A stretch of DNA of 64,000 bases from Pyxicephalus adspersus (Eukaryota; Chordata; Amphibia; Anura; Pyxicephalidae), in assembly GCF_032062135.1 (NCBI RefSeq), contig NC_092858.1, forward strand, positions 124,300,846 through 124,364,845, given 5' to 3'. Shown here in pieces: positions 1-9,878 of the stretch. Both the position numbers and the translations under genes were made by a program. Positions within the stretch are counted from its first letter, which is position 1. Every line of letters starts with the position of its first letter. The notes beneath the pieces are model-generated. The model saw nothing but the letters and a program-made list of their open reading frames with translations. It ran no database searches and was not told where the DNA came from.

Positions 1-530
1 GACTTGGTTATGAAAATGCTACTTTCCCAAAACAGGTGACACTTAAAGAGTAATCATAGTCAAGCTATGGACATTTAAATATTTTTATGTTTTAATGAAG
101 GTTAGGTCAAGTGGGGCCCTTTTGTTAGAGGAATATATTGATCTCTCCAGACAGACTTGCTCGATCAGAAGTGCATGGAAGTCCCCCCAACTCACTTTCA
201 ATGAGATGAGGAATCGCATGAAGGATATTTTCATAAAAGAAAAACTGCCCTGCTTTTGGACAGATATCATACAGATATCATACATTTTTTCTGCTTGTGG
301 CAACCCTGGATAGACCTTGTTCAGAGGTGCCTTTGATATCACTTTATTTAGAACTTGAACCTATTTTTGTCATCTGGGTCTGTTTTTCTCATTTTTTGTT
401 CCTCCCATTGCCCCCTTTTTTATCTCTCCTATTTCATTTAGGTTATAAACTGACATTATTTCATAAAATCTTGATTGTAATCATAGTGTTTGACACTGGC
501 TTATTGCAACATTGTATAGCTAACTGTATT

Positions 531-918
531 CTTTAAAACAGGGGTCCCCAAACTTTTATGGCCACTAGGCCATTTCAGGGGTAGGCGAGAGGACACTAGG
601 CCAGGCTCTAAGTTGTGCCCTAATAGCTCCGCTCCCACCAGAGAACTCCACCTGAAGTGAAATCCCTCTCCTCTGTATGCATTGCCGAGGAGAGGGATTT
701 ACCTTCAGGGAGCGTTCCACATTTACTGCGGCAGCGGAAGTATCGGGCCTGCCGTGGTACATAGGGGAGCCACAGCAAGGAGGCGGCACCGGAGCTCCGG
801 TAGTTCCTAACGCCCCCTGGCAGATCTGGCCGGCAACCCGTGGCATTAATCCGGAACTAACTACCGGCTAGGCCGAATGTGGCCTAACGTTCAGAGTTTG
901 CCAACCCTTGCTTTAAAA
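531..918. mobile_element. hAT-type MITE with 8-bp target duplication
   Basis: The element proper runs 539-910. It begins CAGGGGTCCCCAAAC and ends with the imperfect inverted copy GTTTGCCAACCCTTG, typical hAT-like termini. It is flanked by an exact 8-bp direct repeat CTTTAAAA (531-538 and 911-918), the target duplication length of hAT transposons. The interior is GC-rich and has no credible transposase, so it is a non-autonomous copy. It sits in the last intron of BCAS2. Confidence 0.85.
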
Positions 919-2140
919 GAAAATATAGTACCAAAGGGGTTTATACTTGCTTAAGATCATTTAAGCTTATCTAAATTGAATAGGGTAATTTAAATATAAC
1001 ATGAAAAATGATTGCAATTGATGCTTGGGACTTTTTTGCTACCAGAGCTAGCAACACTAAGGTAGGGTGTCATCTTTGATTATCAATTCACTGTTTGTGT
1101 TGCAGCATGTGTGGTAACAAACCATATTAGGTGTTAATGAGGCCCATATACTTTCTCTTCCACAATCACATTAAACACGAGTGGAAAGTTGTGAACCAGT
1201 CCCACAGAAAATTATAGCATATCTGTTTGACACCATTTTTAGCAGCAAAATGCATATATTTTGCTACTTTAAAATGGTGTTAATAGGGCCTACATGTAGA
1301 AAACCAAAATGAATTTAGTACACCTGATTTTCCTAATGTGAAATGAACAGTGTAAATAAAAAAAAAAAAAAATGGAAATAAGAGTCTTTACTAGAACAGA
1401 TATAGGAATAGCCTTGTCTTCTATTCACCTAAAGCAACAAACATCACAAACAGATATTCAAGGACCTTGCAGGATTCCTTTCACAAAGCAGACTCCTGCA
1501 CTGCCACAAATCTAAGCCACATCCGTCAGTATTTTCACAAAATGCTGCTAGGAAGGAGGAAGGGGTTAGCAAGGACAACAGGGTGGTGAATAAAACACCA
1601 CATGTTGCATACAATTTATGTTATATTAATATATTAAATATATAAATATAAAACACAAAAATCTATTAATTGGAAATGGTCATAAAAAAATTAGATGCTC
1701 TGCCCCTTAACTCCATAAAGAGACAATATTTAGGAAAACAGTTAAAGAGTACAACTGTACTTGTGCTGGTTTAAAATTATTTTTGCTACTCCTAATAGGC
1801 CTGACAAAATCTGGGAACTAAAGAGGAAATTTGGTCCTATATAAGGACCTAGGATTACTGGTATAGTTATCTAAAGGATGGGTTACAGAAACATCCTTTG
1901 TGCATACTCCGAAACTCAGGTACATATTTCATTTACAGAAGCCCAGAAGAATATAACATTTTCCAATGGTTTAACTCTTGAGTATCTCCTTAAATATTAT
2001 TTTGAGAAAATAGACCCTTTAATTATAAAATGTTAATGTTTTTGTCAGCCGAGTTTAAAAATTACTGAATTCATAATTTAATTTAATCGACAAATTAAAT
2101 TAAATGGAGTATTTGTTCACATAAATATCATTTCACTTAC
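919..2140. other. BCAS2 intron, no gene seen
   Basis: AT-rich intronic sequence between the hAT MITE and the last visible BCAS2 exon. It holds a short A-rich run near 1360 and a small AT-rich inverted repeat at about 2078-2104. I looked for the terminal BCAS2 exon on the minus strand here and in 1-538 and did not find it, so it probably lies left of the window. Confidence 0.5.
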
Positions 2141-2221
2141 GTTGACTCCATTTCTCTCAATTTGGCACCTGATGTGAGTTGAGAGTTCTTTCTCTGCCAG
2201 TTCAAATCCTGAATACGTTTT
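2141..2221 (-). CDS. bcas2: BCAS2 exon (penultimate by the human gene model)
   Basis: 81-nt exon coding [20 protein letters not shown] and REMES. The acceptor is ...CTCATAG and the donor is GTAAGT. It begins by completing an Arg/Lys codon from the upstream exon and ends two bases into a codon (AC). The coiled-coil-rich C terminus continues in an exon beyond the left edge. Confidence 0.93.
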
Positions 2222-5200
2222 CTATGAGATATGGGATGAAAATTACCAGGTGAGTTACAAATTTTAAGAACTGCAAATAGTAGTTGAAGTTTAATATATA
2301 CTGTCAATATATTTCTGCTTTCTTTGCTTTGAAAAAATAAAACACAGAAAGTTGACCTATGGTGGTTTATATGGGGAATTTTCTCTTTTCCTATGGCAAA
2401 AAACAAAAAAAATAAAACACAAACAAAGCTACATTGATCTAGGCACCTGTCAAAGTTCCCTGTACCATACTGTGATTACCACAGTCACTGTAAAATTATC
2501 TTGGAACATCCACATTTGAGAGATAGGACAGTGGAAACATTTTCCCAGTAACAAAAAAATGTTCTCACCTTAATTTTTGAAGATCTTTTTGGGCGTTCTC
2601 AATCATTCGCACAAGGTTTCTACAGAACAATCAGAATATGAGACACTGGAATTAACTGATCTTCTATGACAATACCATATATACTTGAGTAAAATCTAAG
2701 AATTCCCCCCCACCCCTCAAAATGCCACTAGGATAACAATTTTGGTCTAAGGCCTCACAAGTAGATGGCACTGTACCCTCAACATCTGTTATAGGAGACA
2801 AGAAACTAAAGTTTACTATACATTTACATGAGCACATAGCGCAATCTACTGGTGACCTGCAACCATGCACAAAAGATCATTTAACACCAAGTGACCTATC
2901 AGAATCAACTCAAAAGTACAAAATAGTTCAACCTGTTAAGAGAAAAAGATAAACAATCTGAGCCCATGCAATATATTTATACAGTTAGGTCTATAAATAT
3001 TCGAACATACAACTTTTTTTCTAATTTTGGTTCTGTACATTACCAAAATTAATTTTAAATGAAACAACTCATTCAGTGGGTTTAACAAAAAGATTGCATG
3101 AAATGTGAGGAACTAAAGCCTTTTTATAACTGAGAATGGCCAAGGATTATAACAGCCTAAAAAGCTGGATCACACAGACATGTGAAAAGTACAAAGTGAA
3201 AGTTTATATTACCAGCAGCATAATGCAGCATTTAGGGCTCACACCAATTTGGAGATCTCCCATATGAACCCTACAAGCACACTGCAACGAACAGCAACAC
3301 ATAGCAGTGTACTGCCGTGTATTGCAGTTATAAAAAAGAAAGAAGGGTAGCCACATTTACATGCCATATGCTCCATTCAGCAGTTCACTCAAACAAATGG
3401 GCTGCTGAACTCAACACAATGCAATGCAACATGGGTGCCTTTAGTAAAAGTTGCATTTGAACTCACTCATTATAAACTTTCCACGCATTGCAGCCATGCT
3501 GAGACATAAGTTCCAGATTCTCAATTCTAATTGCCTGGTGCTCCAACTGTGCCATTGAGTTATTGACACACTCCTGCCATGCTGTGATGTCATTCCTTTG
3601 ACCTGAGGAAGGAGCAGGCAATTCATATCTGAAATGTAAAAAACATACATAAAAAAATGGACTGTCTCATTTTCAGTAAAGGGCTAAAAGGGAATATAGT
3701 AATTCAGAATCAAAAACCATATTACATTTTTTTTTCTTAAACAGGTCACACTGGCATAAAAGGCATACATTCAAAACAACAAGGATTTACTGCAGCCATA
3801 CTCCATACACTTGTATTATTACAGAACCAAAAGATACAAATAACAGATACATATTTACATGGCACAGTGCACATTTAGAAGTCATCATTAACTATTCATT
3901 GAATCTGTGTGTAGGCATAGATAAATGGGTAAATCAAAGTAATCTATGTCCCTTTTAAAAGGTGATTATGTATCTGAATTTGTTTACTTTTAGCTTTAAA
4001 TCAAAGGGCAGATGAGAAAAGATATGCATAATTACATGCTGGAAATGCTAGGGGACGCACATTAATATTAATACAGAAAAAATAAAAGGTTTTTCACCTT
4101 TTCATGCTGAGAAGTTCAAGAGGTTGGCGAGCAGATAGTCTTTCAAACTCGTTCCTCATTATTTCAGTCTGTAAATAAAAGAACACAGATTACAAAGAGA
4201 AGTGAGTTCCCCAATCTGAATAATGGGAACAAAAAATTCAATGATCCCGATTCACTGACGTAAGAATTTTGTTTGGAGAATAATATTATTAAACAGGATT
4301 TATATAACACCAACGTATTACACAGCGCTGTACATTAAATAGGGGTTGCAAATGACAGACAGATAGATAGATACAGACAGTGACAAAGGAGGAGGAGAGG
4401 ACCCTTCCCTGAACAGTTTACAATCTAGGAGGTGGGAGAAGTAGTGAAGGTTTCAAAAGACAGAAGAAGACGGTTAGGCAGGTTTGAAAAACTGGGTTTT
4501 GGGTGCTCTTTTAAGTGAGCAGACAGTAGGAGCGAGCCGAAAAGGACAAGGAAGACCACACTAGAGAGTTGAGGCAGGTCTAGAAAAGTCTTGGATCTGT
4601 GCGCGTAATAAGGTTGAGTGGAGAAGTCATTAGTAGGTCATTGGAGGAGCGAAGGAGTTTTTTTTTTTTATCAGGTCAGAAAGGTAAATGAAAAGAACTG
4701 TGGAGGGATTTGAAGGCAAAGCACAGGAGCTTGAGATTGATTCTAAGGTGAAATGGAAGCCAATGAAGGGAACTACAAAGAGAAACAGCGGAGCAAGAGC
4801 AGTGGGAAGGATGGATAAGTCTGGCTGCAGTGCTAATAACCAGAGAGGAGGAGGTTACAGTAGTCCAGATGAGAGATAAGAGCGTGTACAAGGTGTTTGG
4901 TGATCTCAGGGGACAGGTAGGGGCGGATTTTGGAGATGTTGTGAAGATGACAGTGACAGGACCTGGAAATGTTCTGAATATGGGGGGTAAATGGGAGGGC
5001 AGAATCAAAGGTGATGCCAAGACAATGTGCCTGAGGGGAGGGAAAAAAAAAAAAGTTGTTGTTAACAGTTAGAAATATGTCAGGGGGAGATTCATAGTGG
5101 TTCCAGTTTATTTAAAGTGATGTTAGAAGTGCGTGCTGTTGAAAAAAATGCAGGAATGAAACAGTCACTTTAAAGCGGAATACCACCCTACCTTTCAGTG

Positions 5201-8067
5201 CAACTGTAGAAGCTCCTCTCCTGTACTAAAAGCGTTTACTTATATTTCACTGGACTAAATGCGCCCGATTTCTTAACCTCCTGGGCTATTAATTTCTGTC
5301 CGGTTTTATATGTATCAAAGCGGTACATTTTCTTTCATAAAAAGTTATTTTTCATTGTTTTTTTTATTTTACATTTATTAATAAACTTTAAATTTTGGGC
5401 AGGACACTAGAGGGCGCTGATGGAACCAGAGAAGTATTTAATTTTTTTTGTTTTTAGCTATCCAGAGTACGACTTGGGGTTACCACTTTCAGCAGTTTTT
5501 TTTACCCTGAGACACACTTGGGGTTACCGCCAGGGAAGTTAAAGCTCTCCAAGGCTGGGGAGGATACAATTTCATCAGTGAAGCTGGATGATTCAGCGAA
5601 CCTGGAATGGACCTGGTCCAGGATACAAAACATTTGCTAGCAAATAGAATACATTTCCTAAAGTCATTTGCTATCGGTTAGCAAATGTTTTCAATCCTGG
5701 ACCAGATCTATTCCAGGTTTGCTGGATCACCCAGGTTCACTGATAAAAGTGTATCCTCTCTGGCCTTGGAGAGCTTTATTACATCAGATTGAAAAAATTA
5801 AGAACCACAAAAAAGGCAAAAATAGAAGCAGCTTTAAATTTTTGATTCTATGTTCCACCATAATGTTCTTGTTCCTCCCAGTTCCTTGGTGTCACCCAGT
5901 GTGCAAACACTGGGTGACAAGTTGCTACCACACTCTATTGTGAACATGCGGGAGACTGAAAATACAGCAAATTCTAAAAGGCCTCCAATGGTGCCAATTC
6001 CTGAAACTGGTCATCATGACTTCATGTAAACACTACACATGCAGACAAGACTACATTTATTATTATTATTATTATGAATCGTTAATGCAAAACAGTACCT
6101 TTACCTTATGTACTTATGTAGGACTTTTGTTGCTGGAAATGATCTTTCAAAATAATTTCCAGGACAAATTGTGACAGCCCTTGTTCTATGTCATGGAAAG
6201 GGATGGGGAAGGATAAGCGAGCTGCACCTTGCTGTGTTCCCCACTGACATGCACAGCGGTTGTTACCGATTATCTTTCACAGTACCTTTAGGCCAGGGGT
6301 GCCAAATGTGGCCCGCACTGTAATGATATTGGGCCCACAAGAAAATACCAAATGTCTACTTGAGCTGGCCTGCCGGTATACAGTGCATGCAACGCTTATA
6401 CTACAAAAACCCAGAATGCTCTGCTGGCACATCAATCAGGACCCACAAATGCCCCCTCCTCTGTTGACATTCATTAGCGACCTTCCTCAATTGTAGATAC
6501 ATTTTCAATAAATATCAAGGTTGGTCTGCAACTTTGTCCAAATTTTTTTTACTTTGGCCCACTGTGTATTTGAGTTTAACACCTTGCTTTAGGCTATCTT
6601 TTAGGGGGGGAATGGGTTAGAGACCTAAAAGGTTCTCTTTAGGTGAAACAAAATTTCACTTTTAAGTTTTTTACCATCAGGCAGATCATTATTGCAGATG
6701 TCTTTTTTTAAATATTAAGTCTTACTTGCCTGATTGCTTCAAGTTTTAGACAAAAATGCTGAGCTGCGCATGCCCAGCATCAGTTTTGGTTGCCAGTGAA
6801 ACCCTCCATTCCCAGATTCCCTTGTGTGTTCTGGGATGAATGAACAGTCAGGCCCACTGCAAGTACGCAGATGGGAATGTCTACCTGGGATTTGTTCCTC
6901 TTTGTGAGATATAGGGCACATAAGATGCAGTTAAACTTGCTAGCCACCTTTTAAAAATACTAGCTGCCATAAGCACATGGCTTTAGTGTATACGAACTAA
7001 CACAAAATAAGTATGCAGCAAATTTAATAAATCACTGACCTGGAATAATATTTTATTCTGAGTAAGTGACTATTAATGGACTATGAAGGGATAAGGACCA
7101 CCATGATATTAGCAACTTCAAAAACAAGTGTTTTCCCCAGCCCCTCTTAGCTGGGGGCTCCACCTGACACTTTTCAGGACCCACCTGACTGTTTTTGGTT
7201 ACTGAGTTGGGTCACGGTACAGGGGCTGTCACCCACCTACAGCTTCTTCCCAATCAGCTTAAAACATTTCTTGGTTGAGCACTGAATCTATGACACCCCC
7301 CATTTTTCTAACAAGTTTATTTGAAAGTCTGATACACAGAACTTTTTTATATTTATATTATCTAAAAGATTTATATGTCTAGCGGTACATTGTCTTTCAT
7401 GAAAATTTATTTTACAGTATAATCTATTATTATGAGTATATTAACATTTAAAACACAAAATCATGTCAAAATAATATATTAAATAAATTTAAATGAAATA
7501 AATTTTATAAACTTTGACATGATTTTGTGTTTCAAACTTTATTAAAGTGTGAGCTGTGGATATAGTAATTATAGAGGGGGTTCCATGAAGGCCTGAGCGT
7601 TATTTCAGGCGTTTCCTCCGCTCTATAGTAACAGATGTAAATAATGGATATTGGTGGATTATATTGCCATCCCATTGCATTCCTGCCAATGTATACAAAG
7701 TGTAACACAAAGATAGGCAAATGACAGTGTACAAACTTAAATTAAAATAAAATAACACACTGCCAGTATCATCATTGTCCTGCCCTATACACTTTAGGCT
7801 ATGCGCAAAAAAAAAAACAAAAACAAATACATAGAAAAAGAGTCAGACAGTCATTTATAAACACCAGCAATGCTGTACCGTACCATGTGACTTCTACAGC
7901 CTTTACAATATGTCACAGAGCACGCTGCTCTCTTCATACAATCATATGACAATGAGAACGAACACTAAACTCACCGCTTCCCGAACTCCCTGAGCATCGT
8001 AACCTTGATCAAAATACGGTAAAGCGTCCACTACAACATCACCGGCAACCAAGCTCGTGCCCGCCAT
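2141..8067 (-). CDS. bcas2: BCAS2 / SPF27, PRP19-complex splicing factor (partial gene)
   Basis: BCAS2 (SPF27) is a core subunit of the PRP19/CDC5L (NineTeen) complex, which acts in the nucleus during spliceosome activation. Five coding exons are visible on the minus strand: 8067-7975, 4168-4098, 3628-3467, 2619-2569 and 2221-2141, all with GT-AG borders and compatible phases. They give a protein starting [19 protein letters not shown], followed later by blocks such as [40 protein letters not shown] and [20 protein letters not shown], nearly identical to vertebrate BCAS2 (225 aa in human). The C-terminal exon is outside the window to the left. The expected second exon (about 30 residues containing the RYRPTKNYLSYL block) was not found between 4169 and 7974. 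Exons 1 and 3 are both phase 0, so the frame would survive its loss. Gene identity is very secure; completeness is not. Confidence 0.95.
2569..2619 (-). CDS. bcas2: BCAS2 exon
   Basis: 51-nt exon coding [17 protein letters not shown]. It is bounded by an acceptor ...TTCTGTAG and a donor GTGAGA. Its phase joins the exons at 3467 and 2221 without a shift. Confidence 0.93.
3467..3628 (-). CDS. bcas2: BCAS2 exon
   Basis: 162-nt exon coding [20 protein letters not shown] then [20 protein letters not shown] and [14 protein letters not shown]. The acceptor is ...CATTTCAG and the donor is GTGAGT. It is the longest and most diagnostic BCAS2 block in the window. Confidence 0.95.
4098..4168 (-). CDS. 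bcas2: BCAS2 exon
   Basis: 71-nt exon starting in phase 0 with [20 protein letters not shown] and ending SMKR, split in the Arg codon. The acceptor is ...ATTTACAG and the donor is GTGAAA. In human the exon upstream of this one carries the RYRPTKNYLSYL segment, which is not seen here. Confidence 0.94.
4285..5070 (-). mobile_element. LINE 3' fragment (L2/CR1/Rex-like) with RT tail
   Basis: Read on the minus strand, 5020-4676 has a decayed open frame containing [20 protein letters not shown]. This resembles the C-terminal LHWLPxxxRIxFKxLxLxFK motif of L2/CR1/Rex-type non-LTR retrotransposons. It is followed by a 3' UTR with the blocks CAATCTAGGAGG (4421), TACACAGCGCTGTACAT and a tail ending in an ATTATTAAACAGGATTTAT-type repeat at 4285. 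The tail recurs at 10,557 and 16,190. The element is 5'-truncated and lies in BCAS2 intron 1. Exact family not determined. Confidence 0.7.
5261..5792. mobile_element. Foldback MITE, family A copy 1, split by another MITE
   Basis: A foldback element whose left arm (AAGCTCTCCAAGGCTGGGGA at 5541, then GGATGATTCAGCGAACC) is complemented by the right arm (CTGGATCACCCAGGTTCACT, GGCCTTGGAGAGCTTTATT). Other copies in the window (9653, 29480, 43664) show that the outer end should read about TGGGCCTGATTTATTAAAGC. Here that end is found at 5261-5276 (GCGCCCGATTTCTTAA), separated from the rest by a TTAA-flanked element at 5277-5538. No coding capacity. Confidence 0.8.
5277..5538. mobile_element. piggyBac-like MITE in a TTAA site
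   Basis: The termini CCTCCTGGGC and GCCAGGGAAG are imperfect inverted repeats. They are flanked on both sides by TTAA (5273-5276 and 5539-5542), the target site and duplication of piggyBac transposons. The interior has the repeated phrase CTTGGGGTTACC and no transposase frame. A fragment similar to its interior (GCGGTACATTxTCTTTCATxAAAA) recurs at about 7370-7430. Confidence 0.8.
5891..5918. repeat. Short perfect hairpin
   Basis: GTCACCCAGTGT, a 4-nt loop GCAA, then ACACTGGGTGAC: 12-bp perfect arms. Probably part of a degenerate repeat in BCAS2 intron 1. Confidence 0.6.
6286..6594. mobile_element. hAT-type MITE with 8-bp target duplication
   Basis: The element runs 6294-6586. It starts CAGGGGTGCCAAATGTGGCC and ends TTGAGTTTAACACCTTG. 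It is flanked by the exact 8-bp duplication CTTTAGGC (6286-6293 and 6587-6594). It lies in BCAS2 intron 1 and has no coding capacity. Its CAGGGGT start resembles the element at 539-910. Confidence 0.83.
7125..7284 (-). mobile_element. hAT-like repeat fragment, copy 1
   Basis: Contains CCCAGCCCCTCTTAGCTGGG and ends GGTTGAGCACTG. The reverse complement of this end (CAGTGCTCAACC) and the body match the repeat at 42,792-42,910, which begins CAGTGTTCAACC and includes CACCCAGCTAAAAGGGGCTG. The CAGTG start suggests a hAT-derived family. I could not find a clean target duplication. Confidence 0.5.
7451..7532. repeat. 20-bp perfect inverted repeat around AT-rich loop
   Basis: AAACACAAAATCATGTCAAA at 7451-7470 is repeated inverted at 7513-7532, with a 42-nt AT-rich loop between. 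It may be the remains of a foldback element in BCAS2 intron 1. No coding sequence is associated. Confidence 0.7.
7975..8067 (-). CDS. bcas2: BCAS2 exon 1 (start codon)
   Basis: 93-nt coding part of the first exon. It starts at the ATG at 8067 in the context CCAAGATGGCGG and encodes [19 protein letters not shown] then [12 protein letters not shown]. The donor is GCG|GTGAGT. An in-frame upstream ATG (8124) exists, but the vertebrate protein begins MAGT, so 8067 is chosen. Confidence 0.95.
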
Positions 8068-8232
8068 CTTGGAAACTGGCAAAAAGAAAGCCGCACATGC
8101 GCAGTAGAATATTTTTAACCTCACAAGCAGTATTTGCCCATTAGTGTATGCTATTGGCGATTCATAAATAAGACAGCATACTATTGGTCGTTAGGAAAGG
8201 CGGGCTTAATAACGTTAATAGACGCTGATTGG
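8061..8232 (-). promoter_or_regulatory. bcas2: BCAS2 promoter: three CCAAT boxes, NRF1-like and YY1-like sites
   Basis: Upstream of exon 1 there are three ATTGG pentamers on the plus strand (8153-8157, 8183-8187, 8228-8232), meaning CCAAT boxes for NF-Y on the gene strand, 30 and 45 bp apart. A TGCGCA core (CACATGCGCAGTAG, about 8095-8108) resembles an NRF1 site. AAGATGGCGG (8070-8061) overlaps the start codon and matches the YY1 consensus found at 5' ends of many housekeeping genes. No TATA box is obvious. This is a typical architecture for a ubiquitously expressed gene. The motifs are seen directly; factor binding is inferred. Confidence 0.6.
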
Positions 8233-8612
8233 TGATGTTATTGTTTATAATGTGCGCACACTTGTACCTGAAGTTAACTTTGTAGAGAGAGGAAACCTGG
8301 AAGTGTTTAGTTTAAGTTTTGGTTAGCGTTTGAAGGGGTTGAAATATTTGTAAAGCCTATGTTGGATTCTATAATTAGGCAATAAGTGAAAAAATAATTA
8401 GTCAAGAAAACTAATTTTTTTAACCCCAAGTAATCACGTGACTGATTTTCGGGGCTTTACCCCTTAGGTATGGGGGAGCAGAGACTTCTTGTGAGCATTG
8501 CTGGTCTTCACCAAAATCCAATATGTCCAATATGCTATTCCATGCAAATGTCAGACCTACACAGGCGGGGGAGCATCAACAAAAACCTAAATATATTTAG
8601 GCTCATCATGCT

Positions 8613-8946
8613 GAATTCTTATACAGTATTTATAAAGTGCCGACATATTACACAGTGCTGTACAAAGTCCATAGTTATGTCACAAGCTATCCCTCAAAGG
8701 GGCTCACAATCTAATGTCCTTACCTCAGACATATGTCGATAATGTAGTCTGTCAGTTTTGGGGGAAGCCAATTAACCTAACTGCATGTTTTTGGGATGAG
8801 GGAGGAAACCAAAGTTACCCAGAAGAAACCCACCAAACACAGAGAGAACCTACAAACTCCATGCAGATATTGTCCTGCCCGGGATACAAACCTGGGACCT
8901 AGTGCTACAAAGGCAGAGTTCTAACCACTGAGCCATCCTGCTGCCC
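8613..8946 (-). mobile_element. tRNA-derived SINE
   Basis: On the minus strand the element starts near 8946. It carries an A-box-like TGGCTCAGTGG (8935-8925) and a B-box-like GGTTTGTATCC (8892-8882), the spacing and sequence of a tRNA-type Pol III promoter. A conserved body follows (CTGCATGGAGTTTGTAGGTT, AAAAACATGCAGTTAGGTTA). The 3' end GTACAGCACTGTGTAATATG...TATAAATACTGTATAAG closely resembles the 3' tail of the LINE fragments at 4285 and 16,190, which suggests a SINE/LINE partner pair. Confidence 0.8.
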
Positions 8947-8949
8947 TAT

Positions 8950-9650
8950 GAATAAAATCAGACCAATTTTTGTAGCTCCACTTTGAATGTACCAAACCTA
9001 GCTTAACTAAAATTATTATGGTCAGCTGCATTCTAGTGTACAGTATTGGTTTATTGGTGACTACGGTGGGTTTTTTTTTTTTTTTACTTTTTTCTTAACG
9101 TGCACCTGTTCAGTTTTTAAAAAGAACAATTTTTACTTTTCTAAAAGTTTCAATAGGTATTTGAGATCAATTAAATTGTATAATTCAAAAACAAATAAAG
9201 GATAGCAAAAGCAGAAGAGTTTTTTTGGCAATATGTATTGTGCAATTATTGTACAAAGTAAACACACAAATCTAGTGGTTGTGGTTACATAAAAGTGTTG
9301 AATATGTCCCAGATCCACTACTGTTGGTGGAAGAGATTGGGACAATACTTCACATTGGGACCATTCTTTACAAATAAATACCTGCTTTTTCCTAACTTTT
9401 ATTTGCTTTTGATTGATAACTTTACTGGGTTGGCAAATATACATCTAAAGGCTTCAGAGACACAAACAACTCCTATATAGTTTCATTTAAAGAGTTCCTA
9501 AACTAAAGTCACTAGGAGGTCGATCCAATTGTAATAAGACAAAACAATCCTCAGCTCCTGGTGTTTTTTGCTTTTTTTTGTGTTCTAGCTGTATACTGTA
9601 GGGCCCATGTGCTATGTAGTATAGAACTCAGCTCTGTGTGTGAATGAGAC
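8950..9650. other. Intergenic, no gene recognised
   Basis: AT-rich spacer. Open frames here are short and unlike any family I know. Part of 9495-9650 (CTCAGCTCCTGGTG...) resembles 17,595-17,680, which indicates a dispersed repeat. Confidence 0.4.
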
Positions 9651-9652
9651 AA

Positions 9653-9878
9653 TGGACATGATTTATTAAAGCTCTCCAAGGCTGCAGAGGATACACTTTC
9701 ATCAGTGAAGCTGGGTGATTTAGCAAACCTAGAATGGATCTGGTCCAGGATTAAAAACATTTGCTAACAAATAGCAAATTACTTTGAAGAAATCCATTCC
9801 AGGTTTGCTGATTAACCCTGCTACACTGCTTAAAGTGTATCCTCTCCAGCGTTGGAGAGCTTTATTAAATCAGGCCCA
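9653..9878. mobile_element. Foldback MITE, family A copy 2
   Basis: Full-length copy. The left end is TGGACATGATTTATTAAAGC, followed by TCTCCAAGGCTGCAGAGGAT. The right arm ends GTTGGAGAGCTTTATTAAAT then CAGGCCCA. The centre is TTTGCTAACAAATAGCAAAT. The two halves are near reverse complements, so the whole unit can fold into one hairpin. No coding capacity. Confidence 0.85.

Noticed and set aside
4676..5072. Several overlapping frames as host genes
   Set aside because: The minus-strand frame has LINE reverse-transcriptase C-terminal motifs and the rest are shadows of it.
7532..7720. Minus-strand frame with [13 protein letters not shown] as the missing BCAS2 exon 2
   Set aside because: Only a loose resemblance to the expected EEETRRYRPTKNYL segment, with no consistent alignment or flanking splice sites; it looks like a repeat with an internal inverted repeat.
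8882..8935. A functional tRNA gene
   Set aside because: A- and B-box-like motifs are present but the cloverleaf is degenerate and it is fused to a SINE body and tail.
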